Shown in pieces: positions 17,329-24,522 of a stretch of DNA of 64,000 nucleotides. A program made the position numbers and the translations under genes. Source of the stretch: RYN-230 sp036497945 (GTDB lineage Bacteria > Actinomycetota > Actinomycetes > Streptosporangiales > Streptosporangiaceae). Numbering within the stretch: position 1 is the stretch's first letter; each line of letters begins with the position of its first letter. The notes under the pieces were generated by a model. It ran no database searches. It saw nothing but the letters and a program-made list of their open reading frames with translations, and was not told the origin of the DNA. Location of the stretch: the NCBI GenBank assembly GCA_036497945.1, contig DASXIN010000120.1, forward strand, positions 62,001-126,000. Direction: 5' to 3'.

Positions 17329-19975
17329 CTACGGAATCCCCGAACTGTCCCTGGTCGTGCTGGTCGGCGTGTCCGGGTCGGGCAAGTCCACGTTCGCCGG
17401 CCAGCACTTCGGCCGGTTCGAGGTCATCTCCAGCGACTTCTGCCGCGGCCTGGTGGCCGACGACGAGAACGACCAGGCGGCCACCCGGGACGCGTTCGAC
17501 GTGCTCGGCTACATCGCGGGCAAGCGGCTGGCCGCGGGCCGGCTGACCGTGATCGACGCGACCAACGTGCAGGCCGAGGCGCGCAAACCGCTCATCGAAC
17601 TGGCCCGCGCGCACGACGTGCTGCCGGTCGCCATCGTGCTGGACGTGCCGGAAAAAACATGCATTGAGCGCAACGCCGGCCGGGCTGACCGGTCGTTCGG
17701 CAGCCACGTCATTCACCGGCAGCATGAACAGCTGCGCCGGTCACTGCGGTCGCTCAGCCGGGAGGGGTTCCGCGTGGTGCATGTGCTGCGCGGGGCCGAT
17801 GAAGTGGACGGCGCCAGCATCGCGCGGCACCGGCTGCTGATCGACTACACCGACCGGACCGGGCCGTTCGACGTGCTCGGCGACGTGCACGGCTGCCGGG
17901 CCGAACTGGAGGCGCTGCTGGTCCGGCTCGGCTACCAGATCACCCGGGACACCGCCGGGCGGCCAACCGGTGCGGTGCCCCCGGCGGGCCGGACCGCGGT
18001 GTTCCTCGGCGACCTGGTGGACCGCGGCCCGGATTCGCCCGGCGTGCTCCGGCTGGTGATGGGCATGGTGGCCGCCGGGCAGGCGCTGGCCGTGCCGGGC
18101 AACCACGAGAACAAGCTGATCCGGGCCCTGTCCGGGAAGAACGTCCAGGTCAGTCACGGCCTGGCCGAGACGCTGAGCCAGCTGGCCGCCGAGGACGAGG
18201 AGTTCCGCCGCCAGGTCGGTGAGTTCTGCCGGGGGCTGGTGTCGCACCTGATGCTGGACGGCGGACGGCTGGTGGTCGCGCACGCCGGGCTGAAGGAGGC
18301 CTACCAGGGCCGGGCGTCGGGCCGGGTGCGCAGCTTCGCGCTGTACGGCGACACCACCGGGGAGACCGACGAGTACGGCCTGCCGGTCCGCTACCCGTGG
18401 GCGGCTGACTACCGGGGCCGGGCCATGGTGCTGTACGGGCACACGCCAGTGCCCGAGCCGGAGTGGGTGAACAACACACTGTGCCTGGACACCGGGTGCG
18501 TGTTCGGCGGCCGGCTGACCGCGCTGCGCTATCCGGAGCGGGAGATCGTCTCGGTGCCCGCCGAGCGGATCTGGTACGACCCGGTAAAGGCTCTATCTGT
18601 CCGGGGGGACGACCCCCCTGGACCCCCCGGGATCTCTGACTCGGAGGGAACACGCCTTCGGCGTGCCCCCCCTCGCCAGACCATGGCCTTCACCGGCTCA
18701 GGCACGGGCGCTGCAGGCCGCGACCCAGGCGTCCTCAATATCAGCGACGTGCTGGGCAAGCGGGTGATCGAGACTAAGACGGCCGGGCGGATCACGGTCC
18801 GGGAGGAGAACGCGGCCGGCGCGCTGGAGGTGATGAGCCGGTTCGCGATCGATCCACGCTGGCTGCTGTATCTGCCGCCGACGATGGCGCCGTGCGCCAC
18901 CTCGGCCCAGCCTGGCCTGCTCGAGCACCCGGCCGAGGCGTTCGCGGCCTATGCGGCGGACGGCATCGCCGAGGTCATCTGCGAGGAGAAGCACATGGGC
19001 TCGCGGGCCATCGTGCTGGCCTGCCGGGACGACCCGCCGGCCGGGGCGGCGGCCAGCCGGTTCGGCGTGGGCGGTGATCAGCCGGGCGCGGTGTACACCC
19101 GGACTGGGCGGCCGTTCTTCGCCGCGGCCCGGTCCCGGCAGTTGCTGGACGCGGTACGTGCCGCCATCGCGGCCGCGGGGCTGTGGCAGGAGCTGGATAC
19201 CAGCTGGCTGCTGCTGGACTGCGAGCTGATGCCCTGGTCGGTCAAGGCGGAGCAACTGCTGCGGCAGCAGTACGCCGCGGTCGGCGCGGCCGCCCGGGCC
19301 GCGCTGCCCGCGGCGGCCGAACTGCTCGGCCAGGCGCAGGGGCGCGGGCTCGACGTGGCCGAACTGGCCGACCGGACCGCGGCCCGGCTGGCCGGCGCGG
19401 AGGCGTTCAGCGCCGCCTACCGGCGGTACTGCTGGCCGACCCACGGGCTGGACGGGCTGCGGCTGGCCCCGTTCCAGCTGCTGGCCACCGAGCGGGACAC
19501 GTATTACCAGCGGGAGCACGGCTGGCATCTGACGCTGGCCGACCGGCTGGCCGACGCGGCGCCCGGGCTGATCCAGCCGACCCGCCGCCTGGTGGTGGAC
19601 AGCACGGACCCGGACTCGGTGGCCGCCGGGGTCGCCTGGTGGACCGACCTGACCGCGGCCGGCGGCGAGGGCATGGTGGTCAAGCCGCTCGCGAATCAGG
19701 TCCAGGGCGTACGCGGGCTGGCCCAGCCCGGCATCAAGGTGCGCGGGCCGGACTACCTGCGGATCATCTACGGCCCGGACTACGCGCTGCCCGGCAATCT
19801 GGACCGGCTGCAGGATCGCAACCTGGGCCGGAAGCGGTCGCTGGCGGTCCGGGAGTATGCGCTCGGCCTCGAGGCGCTGGACCGGGTGGTCAGCGGGGAG
19901 CCGCTGTGGCGGGTGCACGAGGCGGTGTTCGGCGTGCTGGCGCTGGAGTCGGAGCCGGTTGACCCGCGGCTGTGA
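17321..19975 (+). CDS. pnkp: Pnkp, polynucleotide kinase-phosphatase-ligase for RNA repair
   Basis: 884 residues. Three modules are visible: a 5'-OH kinase with P-loop GVSGSGKST (16-24); a metallophosphatase with GDVHG near 187, GDLVDRG near 230 and GNHEN near 260, which removes 2',3'-cyclic phosphate; and an adenylyltransferase/ligase with EEKHMGSRA, whose nucleotide-accepting residue is Lys557. The ligase needs Hen1 for activity in characterised homologues. The linker between phosphatase and ligase (about residues 425-462) carries an in-frame copy of a dispersed GC-rich repeat, rich in Gly/Pro/Arg. Substrates are RNAs such as tRNA cut by ribotoxins. The 3' end is overlapped by an antisense small ORF. 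Confidence 0.95.
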   Translation: MTDYGIPELSLVVLVGVSGSGKSTFAGQHFGRFEVISSDFCRGLVADDENDQAATRDAFDVLGYIAGKRLAAGRLTVIDATNVQAEARKPLIELARAHDVLPVAIVLDVPEKTCIERNAGRADRSFGSHVIHRQHEQLRRSLRSLSREGFRVVHVLRGADEVDGASIARHRLLIDYTDRTGPFDVLGDVHGCRAELEALLVRLGYQITRDTAGRPTGAVPPAGRTAVFLGDLVDRGPDSPGVLRLVMGMVAAGQALAVPGNHENKLIRALSGKNVQVSHGLAETLSQLAAEDEEFRRQVGEFCRGLVSHLMLDGGRLVVAHAGLKEAYQGRASGRVRSFALYGDTTGETDEYGLPVRYPWAADYRGRAMVLYGHTPVPEPEWVNNTLCLDTGCVFGGRLTALRYPEREIVSVPAERIWYDPVKALSVRGDDPPGPPGISDSEGTRLRRAPPRQTMAFTGSGTGAAGRDPGVLNISDVLGKRVIETKTAGRITVREENAAGALEVMSRFAIDPRWLLYLPPTMAPCATSAQPGLLEHPAEAFAAYAADGIAEVICEEKHMGSRAIVLACRDDPPAGAAASRFGVGGDQPGAVYTRTGRPFFAAARSRQLLDAVRAAIAAAGLWQELDTSWLLLDCELMPWSVKAEQLLRQQYAAVGAAARAALPAAAELLGQAQGRGLDVAELADRTAARLAGAEAFSAAYRRYCWPTHGLDGLRLAPFQLLATERDTYYQREHGWHLTLADRLADAAPGLIQPTRRLVVDSTDPDSVAAGVAWWTDLTAAGGEGMVVKPLANQVQGVRGLAQPGIKVRGPDYLRIIYGPDYALPGNLDRLQDRNLGRKRSLAVREYALGLEALDRVVSGEPLWRVHEAVFGVLALESEPVDPRL
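18601..18682 (-). repeat. Dispersed GC-rich palindromic repeat, copy A, inside pnkp
   Basis: Read on the minus strand, 18601-18631 gives a G-run, TCC, another G-run, TCGT and a C-run, the same core as at 40789-40811 and 44980-45003. In this copy the adjoining stretch to 18682 adds a second hairpin (CACGCC-TTC-GGCGTG with C/G-rich flanks). It lies in frame in the pnkp linker and keeps the reading frame open. Confidence 0.7.
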
Positions 19976-20148
19976 ACGCAGCGTGGTAAGGGCTGCCGGC
20001 CCGGCCGGAACGCCCGGAGCCGCCACCAGCGCCGGGGCGCGTAGCGCTGGCAGGTGCACAGCCCGCAGTCGGTGCCGGACCGGTAGTGGGAGTGCGCCTC
20101 CCGGTCATGCCCGCACCGGCATCGCGCTGGTTGCCGCTGCGGTTTCAT
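19780..20148 (-). CDS. Small cysteine-rich zinc-ribbon-like protein
   Basis: Start ATG 20148. The N-terminal 45 residues carry CRCGHDREAHSHYR then GTDCGLCTCQRY, a Cys/His pattern (CxCGHD...H...DCxxCxC) that recurs in short actinobacterial hypothetical proteins and probably binds one zinc. After that the sequence is Arg/Pro-rich and the last 196 nt run antisense through the end of pnkp, so the annotated C-terminus is doubtful. Function unknown. It is read towards pnkp, so its mRNA would be complementary to the end of the pnkp message. Confidence 0.55.
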   Translation of the reverse strand: MKPQRQPARCRCGHDREAHSHYRSGTDCGLCTCQRYAPRRWWRLRAFRPGRQPLPRCVHSRGSTGSDSSASTPNTASCTRHSGSPLTTRSSASRPSAYSRTASDRFRPRLRSCSRSRLPGSA

Positions 20149-20401
20149 AGCATGACTGTCGGGCCGCCGGGGCTCTGCTGGAGTTGTCTGCACTGTCGCT
20201 CCTTGGCTCGATCATGCGGCAACCGAAGCGAATGGGGAAGGTGCCCCATCGGCGGCAGTATCGTCATCGCCTTACGCAGCAGGGGTTGCCGGGCCGGAAG
20301 CCGGGGGAAATTGATCGGTCAGGAGCGGAACTGAACCGAGACTATGGTTGTTATCGTTCTGTGGGGGTGTGTGTGCGAGACGTGAGGGGCGCACTGAGCA
20401 G

Positions 20402-21145
20402 ATGGCTGGGGTGACCAGATTCCTGGTCGGAGTGTCCATGGGGGCGGGCGCGGGCGTCGTGATCCTGGCCCTCGCCGGTGTGCATTCTCCGGTGCGGACC
20501 GGACTGGTACTCGTCTTCCTGGCCGTCGCGCCGACGGGCGCCATCGCCGGGCTGCTGGGCAGCTTCGACCCATTCGCCCGGTTGATCCTGGCCGTGGTCA
20601 GCACCATCGTGGTGCTCAGCATCGTGGCCGTGATCCTGCTGTCCGCAGGCCTCTGGTCGCCTATCGGGGAACTGCTCGTGGTGGCCGCGATCACCGTGGC
20701 CTGCCTGGCCGCGCAGCGGCCGTCCGTCCGGGCCCGGGTCGCCGCCTGGGCCAGGCCAGGCTGGCAGGCGCTACTCCGGCACATACCGGGCGTGCGCAGC
20801 GCAGGAGCCGCCGCGGCGGCTGCCGAGGCCGCCGGGACCACCGGGGCCGCTGCCGAGGCGGTCGGGACCGCCGGGGCCCCCGCCCAGGTGCACGGCAACG
20901 GCCACGTCAAGTTGCTGCCCGCCGAGGCAGCCGCCCAGGGGACCGGGACCGGCCAGGCCGACGCGGACACGGCCGAGCTGCCCAGGAACGGCCAGGCCGA
21001 GCTGGACACTGCCGAACTGGACGCTGCCGAGCTGGCTGGGGCCGAGCGGGGCGGGGCCGAGATGGACGGGGCCGAGACCACCGCCGAGGCCGAGACCGCA
21101 GGTCCCACCGAAGTCACCACCCCGCTGCCCGCGATCCGCGACTGA
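20402..21145 (+). CDS. Membrane protein with Ala/Glu-rich repetitive tail
   Basis: 247 residues from ATG 20402; the frame extends to a TTG at 20348 but that region is not protein-like. Four hydrophobic segments occupy residues about 5-110 (FLVGVSMGAGAGVVILALAG, GLVLVFLAVAPTGAIAGLLG, LILAVVSTIVVLSIVAVILL, IGELLVVAAITVACLAA). The C-terminal 120 residues are an acidic low-complexity tail with repeated AELDxAEL and AEA..GT units. No enzyme motif is seen. It precedes the polysaccharide operon but is separated from it by about 610 nt, so a functional link is not proved. Confidence 0.65.
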   Translation: MAGVTRFLVGVSMGAGAGVVILALAGVHSPVRTGLVLVFLAVAPTGAIAGLLGSFDPFARLILAVVSTIVVLSIVAVILLSAGLWSPIGELLVVAAITVACLAAQRPSVRARVAAWARPGWQALLRHIPGVRSAGAAAAAAEAAGTTGAAAEAVGTAGAPAQVHGNGHVKLLPAEAAAQGTGTGQADADTAELPRNGQAELDTAELDAAELAGAERGGAEMDGAETTAEAETAGPTEVTTPLPAIRD

Positions 21146-21197
21146 GCCCGCCCACGCCATCCCCAAGCCTCAGCACCCAACCGCCCCAGGGCGCCTG

Positions 21198-21259
21198 CCA
21201 CTACATGAATGCTGCATCCATGTACTCAGCACTACCTGACTGAAGCATTCACGTAGTGG
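21198..21259. terminator. 16-bp long inverted repeat after the membrane-protein gene
   Basis: CCACTACATGAATGCT (21198-21213) pairs with AGCATTCACGTAGTGG (21244-21259) with one mismatch, around a 30-nt loop. It lies 53 nt downstream of the stop at 21145. A long stem of this kind may terminate transcription or mark a protein-binding or recombination site. It is AT-richer than its surroundings. Confidence 0.5.
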
Positions 21260-21756
21260 GATCGGGGGGCAGCGCCGGTCTCAGGCCGGCTGCCAGGGCC
21301 CGCGGCCGGGTATCTAGCTGAACCGGGCCGCAATATCGGCTGAACTCGGGCTGAGCACGGGCTGAACTGGGCCGTCGGCCGCGCGCGGGCCGGGCCGACC
21401 ACGCCGCATTAACAGTTGGCTAGCGCTACGTAAATGAGCTGAGTATGGGTTACTCACCCGTGAGCAAAACGGCGTACCTCAAACGTATGAGCTGCCGCCC
21501 GGATTGTGTGGGAACGCTGGGGTTCCGCGCTAGCACCTGATGGCCGGGGACGGTACAGCCTACAGCAAAAAGGTGATGACTTCTGCTCAGCCGAATAGGT
21601 TAGGAAATTCCGTCCTTACGAGCATGCCGCCACGTGTTGTAACCTGACTGCGTATCGGTGCTTGATTACGCTAAGTAATTTGGTGAATGCGGTCGGTTAG
21701 CAAGCGGGGGCCGATCGATACAACCGCCGGCGAACCGTTGAAGTGCGGGAACGTCG
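21260..21756 (+). promoter_or_regulatory. 500-nt leader/promoter region of the polysaccharide operon
   Basis: No gene is visible. The left part (21316-21372) holds imperfect repeats of GGGCTGAAC. From about 21410 the GC content falls clearly below the average of the window. A dyad CTCAC-CC-GTGAG sits at 21453-21464. The stretch ends with AGTGGGGGG close to the first glycosyltransferase start. The length and composition suggest a regulated promoter with a long 5' leader; I could not match a known riboswitch consensus. Confidence 0.4.
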
Positions 21757-22689
21757 ATGAGTGGGGGGAACACTTCAATGTGCGCATTTGCGTACCCGGG
21801 CGGCAGCACGCCCGAACTGCGCGGGGCTTCCAGCACAACGTTCAGCCCAAACGGCTCGGACGGCAATACGGCAAAACTTACGCGTAGCCGGTACCGGCCG
21901 ATCGATGCGGGGCTTGCCATTGCCCCCGAGGTCAGCGTGGTCATCCCAGTCAAGAATGAGGCGCGGAACCTGCCGATCGTCTTCGACACACTGCCGGACT
22001 GGATCAGCGAGGTCGTTCTGGTCGACGGGCGCTCGGTGGACGACACGGTGGCGGTGGCCAAAGAGTGCTACCCGGGAATCAAGGTCGTGCATCAGGTCGG
22101 CGCGGGCAAAGGCGATGCGCTGCGGGCTGGCTTTGCTGCCTGCACTGGCGACATCATCGTGATGATCGACGGGGACGGCTCGACCGACGGCAAGGAGATC
22201 GTCCGGTTCGTCGCGGCCCTGCTGGCCGGAGCGGACTACGCCAAGGGGTCGCGCTTCGCCAGCAGTGGCGGCAGCGACGACATCACCTGGCACCGGCGGC
22301 TGGGCAACCGCGTGCTGTGCGGCATGGTGAACGTGGCCATGGGCACCAGGTACACCGATCTGTGCTACGGCTACAACGCATTCTGGGCCCGGGTCCTACC
22401 CTCGCTGCACCTCGATTGCATCGGGTTCGAGATCGAAACCATGATGAATATCCGGGCCGCCCGGGCGGACCTTCGGGTACAGGAAATACCCAGTCACGAA
22501 AAGTGCCGGGTGCATGGCACGAGCAATCTCCGTGTCGTATTCGACGGCTGGCGTATCTTCAAAGTCATCGCCGCCGAAACGCTGGCGAGCCGCCGCAGCC
22601 GGTCCCGGATGCGCCGCGAAGCCGCCACTCCTGAGCCCGAACTTTCCGTGCCGTCGGTCGCGGTAACGGCTGATGTCAGCAAGGACTAG
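21757..22689 (+). CDS. Family 2 glycosyltransferase (DPM/DPG-synthase-like)
   Basis: 310 residues. After a 45-residue variable lead, the GT-A fold starts at APEVSVVIPVKNEARNL; the metal-binding DGDGSTD follows, with TDLCYGYNAFWA and GFEIETMMNIRAARADLRVQEIPSHE matching dolichyl-phosphate-mannose-synthase-like enzymes that build polyprenyl-linked sugars. There is no C-terminal membrane domain. It is the first gene of a run of seven plus-strand genes that nearly all overlap. The likely role is transfer of an NDP-sugar to a lipid carrier at the start of polysaccharide synthesis; the sugar is unknown. Confidence 0.88.
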   Translation: MSGGNTSMCAFAYPGGSTPELRGASSTTFSPNGSDGNTAKLTRSRYRPIDAGLAIAPEVSVVIPVKNEARNLPIVFDTLPDWISEVVLVDGRSVDDTVAVAKECYPGIKVVHQVGAGKGDALRAGFAACTGDIIVMIDGDGSTDGKEIVRFVAALLAGADYAKGSRFASSGGSDDITWHRRLGNRVLCGMVNVAMGTRYTDLCYGYNAFWARVLPSLHLDCIGFEIETMMNIRAARADLRVQEIPSHEKCRVHGTSNLRVVFDGWRIFKVIAAETLASRRSRSRMRREAATPEPELSVPSVAVTADVSKD

Positions 22690-22690
22690 C

Positions 22691-23713
22691 GTGGCCAGCA
22701 GCCTTAGTATTTCCGTAGTCATTTGCGCGCATACTCAGAAACGGTGGCACGAGACGTGCGCCGCCGTGGCGTCGGTGCGGGCGCAGAGCCTGCCCAGCCG
22801 GGAAATCATTCTGGTCGTCGACCATAATCCGGAGCTGCAGGCCGGCCTGGCCGAGGCGCTGCCCGACGTCACCGTGGTGGCCAACCGGGAAGCGCGCGGC
22901 CTGTCGGGCGGCAAGAACACCGGGGTCGCAGTGGCCAGCGGTGACATCGTCGCCTACCTGGACGACGACGCGGTCGCCGACCAGGACTGGCTCAAGTACT
23001 TCGCCGATTCGTACGCCGATCCCGCCGTGATCGGGGTGGGCGGCCGCACGCTGCCCAACTGGCTGGCGCCCCGCCCATCCTGGTTCCCGGACGAGTTCGC
23101 CTGGGTGGTCGGCGCCGCCTACCGCGGCATGCCGGAGACCCGCGCGCCGGTGCGCAACCTGCTCGGCGGGAACGCCTCGTTCCGCCGGGAAGCGTTCGAG
23201 ATCGCGGGCGGATTCCAGAACGGGATCGGCCGGTCCGCCGCCAAGCGGCCACTCGGCTGCGAGGAGACCGAGTTCTGCATCAGGCTGAGCCAGCGCGCCC
23301 CGGGCGTGGTCTTCCTGTACGACAACCGGGCGGTGATCTGGCACGTGGTGCCGGCCGAGCGCTGCCGGTTCGGCTACTTCCGCGCTCGCTGTTACGCCGA
23401 GGGCCTGTCCAAGGCGCAGGTCACCGCCAGTGTCGGGGCGGGCGCTGGGCTGGCCACCGAGCGGCGGTACACGACCAGGGTGCTGCCCACCGGGGTGGCC
23501 CGCGGCGTGGCCGACGCGGTGCACGGCGACCGGGCCGGACTGGGCCGGGCGGGCGCGATCGTCGCCGGGGTCACCGCGACCGCGGTCGGCTACGCGGCCG
23601 GCAGTATCCAGCAGTACAGGCAGCAGCGCAGGCTCCAGCGGGCGGGTCAGCCGCGCCGCGCAGACCGCCCGGGTAGCGCAGACCGCCCGGGTAGCACGGG
23701 GCGGCCGGCATGA
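22691..23713 (+). CDS. Family 2 glycosyltransferase
   Basis: About 340 residues from GTG 22691; ATG 22673, overlapping the previous stop by 17 nt, is an alternative start. GT-A motifs: LSISVVICAHTQKRW, ARGLSGGKNTGVAVASGDIVAYLDDDAV (nucleotide-sugar and DDD metal site) and GGNASFRREAF, with CEETEFCIRLSQ as the acceptor-side ED motif. These match rhamnosyl/galactosyl-type GT2 enzymes of surface glycans. The C-terminus ends in a low-complexity repeat (ADRPGS twice) encoded by an 18-bp tandem duplication. Its stop overlaps the deacetylase start by 4 nt. Confidence 0.88.
   Translation: MASSLSISVVICAHTQKRWHETCAAVASVRAQSLPSREIILVVDHNPELQAGLAEALPDVTVVANREARGLSGGKNTGVAVASGDIVAYLDDDAVADQDWLKYFADSYADPAVIGVGGRTLPNWLAPRPSWFPDEFAWVVGAAYRGMPETRAPVRNLLGGNASFRREAFEIAGGFQNGIGRSAAKRPLGCEETEFCIRLSQRAPGVVFLYDNRAVIWHVVPAERCRFGYFRARCYAEGLSKAQVTASVGAGAGLATERRYTTRVLPTGVARGVADAVHGDRAGLGRAGAIVAGVTATAVGYAAGSIQQYRQQRRLQRAGQPRRADRPGSADRPGSTGRPA
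23658..23693. repeat. 18-bp perfect tandem duplication
   Basis: The units 23658-23675 and 23676-23693 are identical and encode a repeated Arg-Ala/Ser-Asp-Arg-Pro-Gly block at the end of the second glycosyltransferase. Being a multiple of three, it alters only tail length. Confidence 0.8.
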
Positions 23714-24522
23714 TCGCCGCGCCGCGGCCGCCGGTGCCGATCCTGATGTACCACGAGATCGCCGGGCCGACCGAGACCGACAGCCAGCTCGCCGTGCCTC
23801 CCAGCGCGTTCGCCAGCCAGCTGGCCTACCTGCGCGACGCGGGCTTCCAGACGCTGACCGCGGGCACGCTGGCCGAGATCATGAACGGCGGCGGCGGGCG
23901 GCTGCCGGACCGGGCCGTGGTGCTCACGTTCGACGACGGCTTCGAGGACTTCCACCGGCAGGCGCTGCCGCTGCTGGGCCGGTACGGCTTCACCGCCACG
24001 CTGTACGTCACCACCGGGTGGGTCCAGGACGCCGGACCGCTGCCCGCCGGGCAACGGCCCGGCCGGATGCTGTGCTGGAACCAGGTGGCCGAGGCGGCCG
24101 GGGCCGGCATCGAGATCGGCGCGCACAGCCGGCTGCACCCGCAGCTGGATCAGCTGCCCCGCCAGCAGCTCCGCGAGGAGCTCCGGGTGAGCAAGGCCCA
24201 GCTCGAGGACCGGCTCGGCCGGCCCGTGCCTGGGCTGGCCTACCCGTTCGGGTACTCCAGCGCCGCGGTGCGCGCGGAGGCCCGCGACGCGGGCCACGGG
24301 TACGCCTGCGCGGTCGGCAACAGTTTGCCCGGCCCGGGCAGCGACCCACTCGCGCTGCCCCGGCTCACGGTGCGCCGGTCCACCACGCTGCCGACCTTCC
24401 AGCAGATCACCCAGAGCAGGAACATCCCGATGATCTTCCGCAAGGACCGCACCCTGACCAAGGGCTACGCGATGGTCCGCCGGACCAGGGCGGCTCTGGG
24501 CCAGGTGCGCCGTGGCCACTAG
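23710..24522 (+). CDS. Polysaccharide deacetylase (CE4/NodB-like)
   Basis: 270 residues. The NodB domain has PILMYHEI, the metal/catalytic TFDDGFEDF near residue 75, IGAHSRLHPQL (the two histidines of the zinc triad) and GLAYPFGYSS. No signal peptide or membrane anchor is evident, so it either acts in the cytoplasm on a lipid-linked intermediate or is exported differently. It would remove N- or O-acetyl groups from the glycan made by this operon. It overlaps the gene before it by 4 nt and the next by 11 nt, indicating translational coupling. Confidence 0.88.
   Translation: MIAAPRPPVPILMYHEIAGPTETDSQLAVPPSAFASQLAYLRDAGFQTLTAGTLAEIMNGGGGRLPDRAVVLTFDDGFEDFHRQALPLLGRYGFTATLYVTTGWVQDAGPLPAGQRPGRMLCWNQVAEAAGAGIEIGAHSRLHPQLDQLPRQQLREELRVSKAQLEDRLGRPVPGLAYPFGYSSAAVRAEARDAGHGYACAVGNSLPGPGSDPLALPRLTVRRSTTLPTFQQITQSRNIPMIFRKDRTLTKGYAMVRRTRAALGQVRRGH

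Noticed and set aside
18698..20059. Minus-strand frame of 453 codons opposite the Pnkp ligase domain
   Set aside because: Antisense composition; the real minus-strand candidate here is the Cys-rich ORF ending at 19780 in another frame.
21198..21259. Insertion-sequence terminal inverted repeats
   Set aside because: Arms are only 30 nt apart with no transposase between them; more likely a hairpin or protein site.
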